NCBI RefSeq assembly: GCF_025150245.1 | Contig: NZ_CP102279.1 | Coordinates: forward strand, 671,001-735,000 | DNA from: Dorea formicigenerans | GTDB lineage: Bacteria; Bacillota; Clostridia; Lachnospirales; Lachnospiraceae | DNA length: 64,000 nt | Direction of reading: 5' to 3' | Shown here: positions 59,516 through 64,000 of the stretch, piece after piece | Layout of the letters: each line of letters starts with the position of its first letter | Position numbering within the stretch: position 1 is the stretch's first letter | Made by a program: the position numbers and the translations under genes | Notes under the pieces: model-generated | What the model saw: only the letters and a program-made list of their open reading frames with translations | The model's database searches: none | What the model was told of the DNA's origin: nothing

Positions 59516-61056
59516 GTAAGACGATTATTATTATAGGTGCTGGACTGGCAGGACTTTCAGCGGCTTTGTAGGCAGCGGAAAATGGATGCAATGTAAAACT
59601 GGTTTCCTCCCTTCCGTCAGAGCGGGCACAGTCTGTTATGGCGGAGGGCGGTATCAACGCAGCTTTGAATACAAAAGATGAAAACGACAGTCCCGAAGAA
59701 CATTTTACAGATACAATAAAGGCAGCATGTGGTCTGGCAGATCCAAATGCAGTTTGGGGAATGACACAGGCAGCACCGGAGCTGGTGCACTGGCTGCTAA
59801 AACTTGGAGTTAAATTTAACATGAGTGGCTATGATGATGTGGATCTGCGAAATTTTGGCGGGCAGAAAAAGAAACGGACTGCTTTTGCACAGAGCGATAC
59901 CGGGAAGCAGATCATGACAGCTATGATAGACGCTGTTCGCAGGAAAGAAGCATCTGGTATGGTAGAACGGTTCAGCCATCATTCTTTCCTAACACTTCGT
60001 CTGTGTGGCAATATTTGTTGTGGCTGCGTAATCAGGGATGAATACAGTCAGGAGACTGTGGAATTACCGGGGGATGCGGTTATTGTTGCCACCGGTGGTA
60101 TGCACGGATTGTTTGGAAATACAACGGGTTCGCTGAGCAATACAGGAGAAGTCACCGCAGAATTGTTCCGGCTTGGTGTTCCTCTGGCAAATGGCGAGAT
60201 GATCCAGTATCATCCGACAACTGTGAAATGTGGTGGAAAACGCATGCTCATCAGCGAGGCGGCCAGAGGGGAAGGTGGCAGGTTGTTTGCCATGAAAGAT
60301 GGAAAACAATGGTATTTCATGGAGGAAAAATACCCGGAGCTTGGAAATCTGATGCCACGAGATATTACCGCCAGAGAGATATGGAAGGTCAGCCATGAAT
60401 CAGAGGTATTTCTTGACATGACGGAAATATCGGAGGAGATTATTTCAAATAAGCTATCTGGTCTGGCAGACGATTGTATGACCTATCTGCATAAAGATAT
60501 ACGAAAGGAACCGGTGTCTGTTTTACCGGGAATTCACTATTTTATGGGAGGTATTCTGGTGGATGAGCAGCACAGAACGCCGATTCAGAATCTTTACGCT
60601 GCCGGAGAATGCTGTGCCCAATATCATGGTGCCAACCGTCTTGGTGGAAATTCTCTGTTAGGAGCGTTATACGGAGGACGTGTTGCGGCAAAATCAGCAT
60701 GCGAACAGGCAGATGTAGTAGATCTATCTTGTGCGACACAGATAGATTTTCCACCAGCGTCTCAAATTTCAGAAATAAAGCAATTAAACAAAGTGATGCA
60801 GGAGACTATGGGCGTTGTCAGAAATGAGAATACGTTGTTAAATGGGATTCAAACGGTACAAGCGCTGACAGGAAATCTTCCATTGCTTGGCATGGCAGTT
60901 CTAAAGAGTGCTCTTGCAAGAAAAGAAAGCCGTGGTGCACACTGGCGGGAGGATTATCCGAAGAGCAATGACAATGATTACCTTAAAACAACGGTAGCCA
61001 GATTTGATGGAAAGCAGATACAGATTTCCTTTGTACCTGTTCCAGAAAGGCGGTGA
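59512..61056 (+). pseudogene. fumarate reductase/succinate dehydrogenase flavoprotein-like gene with in-frame TAG
   Basis: Translated from the ATG at 59512 the product would be a 514-aa FAD enzyme: IIIIGAGLAGLSAAL (FAD Rossmann), ERAQSVMAEGGINAAL, YHPTTVKCGGKRMLISEAARGEGGRL, and GECCAQYHGANRLGGNSLLGALYGGR. Codon 20 is TAG (59569-59571), just after the Rossmann motif, where relatives have a Tyr or similar. All else is open. Downstream ATGs such as 59638 would lose the FAD dinucleotide motif. Either a recent nonsense mutation has inactivated the gene or the stop is suppressed. ATGA and GTGA overlaps link it to both neighbours. Confidence 0.8.
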
Positions 61057-61763
61057 TTCACTTGGTATATAAAATAAAAATCAGGCGGCAGGAGAGTCAG
61101 AAATCAGATAGTTATTGGCAGGAATTTGAGTTTGACGGAAGCAAAAACAGCTCTGTTGCCACTGTTCTAAAGGAATTGAACAGTAGAACTCCTTTGAAAG
61201 ATAATTCAGGGAATATAGTTACTCCCATCAGCTGGGAATGTAGCTGTATGGTGCGAAAATGTGGGGCTTGCGCCATGCTGATTAACGAACGTCCGAGGCT
61301 GGCATGCTCTACATTTCTACATACGTTAAAAGGTTCTACAATCACCTTGGAACCTTTAAGCAAATTTCCGCTTGTAAGAGATTTGATCGTTGACCGGTCA
61401 ATTCTGTTTGAAAATTTGAAAAAACTGAACCTTTGGCTTGAAAGTGAAGCTTATATGAATCCGTGGACACATGAACCGAGATACCAGTCGGCACGCTGTC
61501 TAATGTGTGGCTGCTGCCTTGAAGTGTGTCCTAACTTCTCTGCAAATGGGACTTTCGCAGGCGCTGTTGCTGCAGTCAACGCATTTCGGATTCTGAATGA
61601 AGAACAGGAAAGCACTCATTTGAATGAGATTTCTGCTGAATATAAGAAGAAATATTTTGAGGGATGCGGGAAGTCGTTATCTTGTCATGATATTTGTCCG
61701 ATTGGTCTGCCTGTGGAAGAACTGCTTGTAAGGTCGAATGCAGCGGCTGTTTGGGGCAAATAA
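61053..61763 (+). CDS. fumarate reductase/succinate dehydrogenase-like iron-sulfur subunit
   Basis: A 236-aa Fe-S protein. The N-terminal plant-ferredoxin-like part holds CSCMVRKCGACAMLINERPRLAC for a [2Fe-2S] cluster; the C-terminal part holds CLMCGCCLEVCP and further Cys in GCGKSLSCHDICP for the remaining clusters. The GTG start overlaps the flavoprotein stop by four bases; a TTG at 61062 is an alternative. Last gene of the operon, followed by a strong terminator. Confidence 0.88.
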   Translation: MIHLVYKIKIRRQESQKSDSYWQEFEFDGSKNSSVATVLKELNSRTPLKDNSGNIVTPISWECSCMVRKCGACAMLINERPRLACSTFLHTLKGSTITLEPLSKFPLVRDLIVDRSILFENLKKLNLWLESEAYMNPWTHEPRYQSARCLMCGCCLEVCPNFSANGTFAGAVAAVNAFRILNEEQESTHLNEISAEYKKKYFEGCGKSLSCHDICPIGLPVEELLVRSNAAAVWGK

Positions 61764-61795
61764 AATGGATGATAAAAGCTATAATGAATGTATGA

Positions 61796-61826
61796 AGAGA
61801 ATCAAAAACTTGATTCTCTTTTTTTA
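61796..61826 (+). terminator. terminator of the fumarate-reductase-like operon
   Basis: AGAGAATCAA pairs perfectly with TTGATTCTCT around AAAC, followed by T7. Confidence 0.9.
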
Positions 61827-61837
61827 AAATACATACA

Positions 61838-61866
61838 TTGACAAATATCTATGTATATATTATATT
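61838..61866 (+). promoter_or_regulatory. promoter of the ars genes
   Basis: TTGACA, 17-bp spacer, TATATT. CTATGT within the spacer and ACATAG just after the -10 form an interrupted palindrome that may be the ArsR operator. Confidence 0.75.
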
Positions 61867-61899
61867 GAACATAGACAATGATCAATGTGAGGTGTCAAT

Positions 61900-62199
61900 A
61901 TGAATGCAATGGATGTGGCTTTGATATGCAAGGCTTTGGGCGATGCGAACCGGCTGGAAATTGTACAGATGCTGTCGGATGGAGAAAAGTGCGGGTGTAA
62001 ACTTTTGGAAAGATTTGAAATTACCCAGCCAACTTTATCCCATCATATGAAGATACTGGTAGGATGCGGCCTTGTGAATGATCGTAAGGAAGGAAAATGG
62101 CATCACTATTCTTTGAATTGTGAGACATTGATGAATTACAAACACTTTATAGAATCCCTTACTTGCCTTGGATGCGGTGACGGGGATTGTTGTAAATAA
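61900..62199 (+). CDS. arsR: ArsR family arsenic-responsive repressor
   Basis: A 99-aa ArsR repressor. The As(III)-type thiolates are in GEKCGCKLLERFEITQ (C-x-C in the alpha-3 region), with a DNA helix TQPTLSHHMKILVGCGLV and a Cys-rich tail (CLGCGDGDCC) that may bind more metal. GTGAGGTG ribosome site. Adjacent to the arsC gene and an arsenite-permease remnant. Confidence 0.92.
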   Translation: MNAMDVALICKALGDANRLEIVQMLSDGEKCGCKLLERFEITQPTLSHHMKILVGCGLVNDRKEGKWHHYSLNCETLMNYKHFIESLTCLGCGDGDCCK

Positions 62200-62218
62200 T
62201 TTAAGGAGAGCAGATATC

Positions 62219-62473
62219 ATGAAAAAGAATCAAATTCAGGAATTAGTTTTTTCCAGCGTTACCTGACTGTATCCGTATGATATTGCAGCCCCGGCTGGAA
62301 TGATTGGTGCATCGAATTTCTTTGAGTTAGCTGTTGCAGTCGCTGTAGCTTTATTTGGTACATCAAGTCCAGCGGCACTGGCAACTACAGTAGGTGTATT
62401 AACAGAAGTCCCGGTAATGCATACTCTTGTGAAGATTGCAAACAAATTAAAGGAGAAGTTCAAGTATGAATAA
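62219..62473 (+). pseudogene. arsenite permease (ACR3-like) remnant
   Basis: The ATG with TAAGGAGAG is intact and gives 15 codons (MKKNQIQELVFSSVT) ending in TGA (62264). The frame then continues with [20 protein letters not shown] and [20 protein letters not shown], the C-terminus of ACR3 permeases. About three quarters of the gene is missing between these parts. No other arsenite exporter is seen here. Confidence 0.75.
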
Positions 62474-62879
62474 GAAAAAAGTTGCTTTTATATGCGTTCA
62501 TAATTCATGCAGAAGCCAGATTGCAGAAGCTTTGGGAAAACATCTGGCTTCGGATGTATTTGAAAGTTATTCGGCAGGGACAGAAACGAAACTACAGATT
62601 AATCAGGATGCAGTCCGGATTATGAAAGAATTGTATGGAATTGATATGGAAGCAGAAGGACAATATAGTAAGCTGATTGATGAGATACCAGTACCGGATA
62701 TTGCAATTTCAATGGGGTGTAATGTGGGATGTCCGTTTATCGAAAGACCGTTTGATGATAATTGGGGACTTGAAGATCCAACCGGAAAGAGTGACGAAGA
62801 GTTTAAGAAGGTTATTGATGAGATAAGGATGCAAATTTTTATATTGAAACAACGATTGGATGAATTTGAAGAAAACTAA
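62466..62879 (+). CDS. arsC: arsenate reductase, thioredoxin-coupled type
   Basis: A 137-aa LMW-phosphatase-fold arsenate reductase. The P-loop is [14 protein letters not shown] with nucleophile Cys10 and Cys15; the redox relay Cys85 and Cys89 lie in [11 protein letters not shown]; the acid Asp is in [12 protein letters not shown]. It reduces As(V) to As(III) with thioredoxin. AAAGGAGAAG precedes the ATG, inside the permease remnant. Without an exporter the reduced product would have to leave by another route. Confidence 0.94.
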   Translation: MNKKKVAFICVHNSCRSQIAEALGKHLASDVFESYSAGTETKLQINQDAVRIMKELYGIDMEAEGQYSKLIDEIPVPDIAISMGCNVGCPFIERPFDDNWGLEDPTGKSDEEFKKVIDEIRMQIFILKQRLDEFEEN

Positions 62880-63554
62880 AGAAGTTGAGAAATTGCAGTT
62901 TGTCGAACGGATGAGATACAAAAAAACATATAAGAATAATCAACAAGGCAGGTGGTTTTATAACAAGACTGTCTGCCTTCTTTTATGCCAGCAGAGGCTA
63001 TTTCAAAGGGGCATCCAAAAGACATACAATATATAGGCTCAAATGGCGAAAGTGCCCATTTGGGCCTATTATTGCATGAATTCATATGTTACATCCAGAG
63101 CAAGATCCACCCGTGTATTACAGTATTGTCATTTTGACAATTTTGTATTACTTACGAGTAGCAGACTTGATGGGGATTACGTCTCCATACCCACGTGAAA
63201 ATATAATTGCTGGCAATTACATTTTAGCAGACACGCAAGCGTTTCTGAGTAAGCGTCACAGACAACAAAATAAGGAAATTTTGATAAGGCATTCACCTGG
63301 AATGGGTGAGTGTTTTTTTGTTTTTAAGTATTCAATTAACCGAAAAAATAAAAAAATTTTCATCAGGGGGCTGTAAAAATGCCTCTCAGCGTTTCGTTTT
63401 ATGTAAGGGTATTTTGGACAGGAAAAAATAAAAAAATTTTTATCAAGAACCTGTATTTATGCCCTTCATCTTTTGAATATGTGTAAGGACATTTTTGAGC
63501 CGGTATAAAAATGATTTTTACAACAGTTAGAAACAGAAACGAGGCGAGAAAAGA
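62880..63554. other. 675-nt non-coding region before repA
   Basis: Contents: a terminator for arsC (AAGGCAG / CTGCCTT, 62945-62984); a hairpin at about 63030-63067 (AGGCTCAAATGG paired with CCATTTGGGCCT); a hairpin CATTCACC / GGGTGAGTG near 63290-63312; and two repeats of 80-bp period ahead of repA. A 96-codon open frame at 63086 has no ribosome site and is not supported. Confidence 0.5.
63342..63500 (+). repeat. two 80-bp-period direct repeats upstream of repA
   Basis: GAAAAAATAAAAAAATTTT begins at 63342 and again at 63422; downstream, CTGT-A-AAATGCC and CTGTATTTATGCCC, then TATGTAAGGGTATTTT and TATGTGTAAGGACATTTTT, keep the same order. They lie 55-210 bp before the RepA start and may be iterons or a control region. 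Confidence 0.6.
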
Positions 63555-64000
63555 ATGAAATATGAATACATGAAGGAGTCAGAGCAGATGCTTCAGTACT
63601 TCCAGTTTCCGAAGTTTTTGCTAAAGCTGCGAATTTCTCAAACTGCAAAATTTCTTTATATGGTTTTGTATGACCGGGCGCGGATATCGAGAAAGAATAG
63701 CTGGATAGATAAGTATGGAAATGTTTATCTGATTTTTCCGATAGATGAATTGTCTGTTCAAATCGACAAATGCAAATCTTCTGTAAAAACAGCATTGAAG
63801 GAATTAGATGATGTGGGACTATTGGTTCGCAGATCCGGTGGATTTTCAAAACCCAATCATTTATATGTAAAAATTCCATCGGATGAGATTAGTTTACGGC
63901 TGGTTGAGAATAAGGCGGTTGAAAAGATGGCTGTAACAGAGGCGGAAAAACAACCATCATCTAGCTGTAAAAATGGCTGTGCAGAAGCCGGAAATGTGGC
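63555..64000 (+). CDS. repA: RepA_N-type replication initiator (truncated by the window end)
   Basis: The first 148 residues of a replication initiator A protein as found on clostridial plasmids and in Tn1549-type integrative elements. MKYEYMKESEQMLQYFQFPK is followed by the RepA_N domain: RISQTAKFLYMVLYDRARIS, IDKYGNVYLIFPIDELSVQI and KSSVKTALKELDDVGLLVRR with a winged-helix-like pattern. The reading frame is open to the last base. It probably marks the start of a further mobile element to the right. Confidence 0.88.
   Translation, partial: MKYEYMKESEQMLQYFQFPKFLLKLRISQTAKFLYMVLYDRARISRKNSWIDKYGNVYLIFPIDELSVQIDKCKSSVKTALKELDDVGLLVRRSGGFSKPNHLYVKIPSDEISLRLVENKAVEKMAVTEAEKQPSSSCKNGCAEAGNV

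Noticed and set aside
62466-62510. arsC start as a fourth copy of the phosphatase-start repeat
   Set aside because: Similarity is limited to the shared phosphatase-fold P-loop; the 133-nt layout and TTTACACCTT motifs are absent.
63086-63376. 96-codon open frame between arsC and repA
   Set aside because: No ribosome site, unusual composition, and its second half overlaps the AT-rich repeat region; no family resemblance.

Overview
The window looks like a chromosome segment of an anaerobic, low-GC gut Firmicute, most likely a Lachnospiraceae member (Blautia/Dorea/Mediterraneibacter type). The reasons are strong AAGGAGG-type ribosome sites, consensus sigma-A promoters, a CIRCE/HrcA-controlled small heat-shock gene, an FMN riboswitch ahead of ribU, hybrid-cluster protein, pyruvate carboxylase, and many Lachnospiraceae-type integrative-element remnants. 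No rRNA, tRNA or CRISPR array was seen.

Positions 1-46600 are mostly ordinary chromosome: VanZ-like protein, ThiE/TenI, a transglutaminase-like pair, pyruvate carboxylase, riboswitch-ribU, a complete branched-chain amino-acid ABC transporter (livJHMGF), a cytidylate-kinase-like gene, a MATE exporter behind what looks like a transcription attenuator, a housekeeping run (NIF3-like domain, HTH-nuclease, peptide deformylase, PhoH/PIN, HD hydrolase), two Hsp20 genes, an NSS symporter, yczE-purC, a two-component system divergent from a CsbB/YfhO-type glycosylation pair, an MntR-like regulator, a metallophosphoesterase, a McrBC-like ATPase/nuclease pair, hcp, and a YfcC transporter / isoaspartyl dipeptidase / LysR unit. 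Scattered through it is a strongly structured intergenic element of about 233 bp: two full copies, one internally deleted copy and two end stubs.

Positions 46600-55800 are a junkyard and cassette-like accretion zone: fragments of an ICE toprim protein, a restriction-type helicase and a RecG-like ATP-binding protein; three separate 3' tails of tyrosine recombinase genes; an orphan prepilin; then three direct repeats of exactly 133 nt. Each repeat begins with the first 12 codons of a low-molecular-weight phosphatase-like gene, closed by a stop, and carries a tandem TTTACACCTT-type motif. The stretches after the repeats hold, in turn, an AbiE-like regulator/nucleotidyltransferase pair, an AlbA/ATPase-like gene, and a structured RNA with a terminator placed directly before a small PBECR4-like nuclease gene. 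The last unit resembles the layout of a type III toxin-antitoxin locus.

Positions 55800-64000 carry metal resistance and redox genes: cadC-cadA with operators, a small operon for a flavinylated lipid-anchored or membrane-anchored protein, a di-heme-type membrane subunit, a fumarate-reductase-like flavoprotein interrupted by an in-frame TAG, and its iron-sulfur subunit; then arsR, a gutted acr3 permease remnant and arsC. The window ends inside a RepA_N replication initiator preceded by two 80-bp-period repeats, which suggests that another integrative or plasmid-like element begins here.
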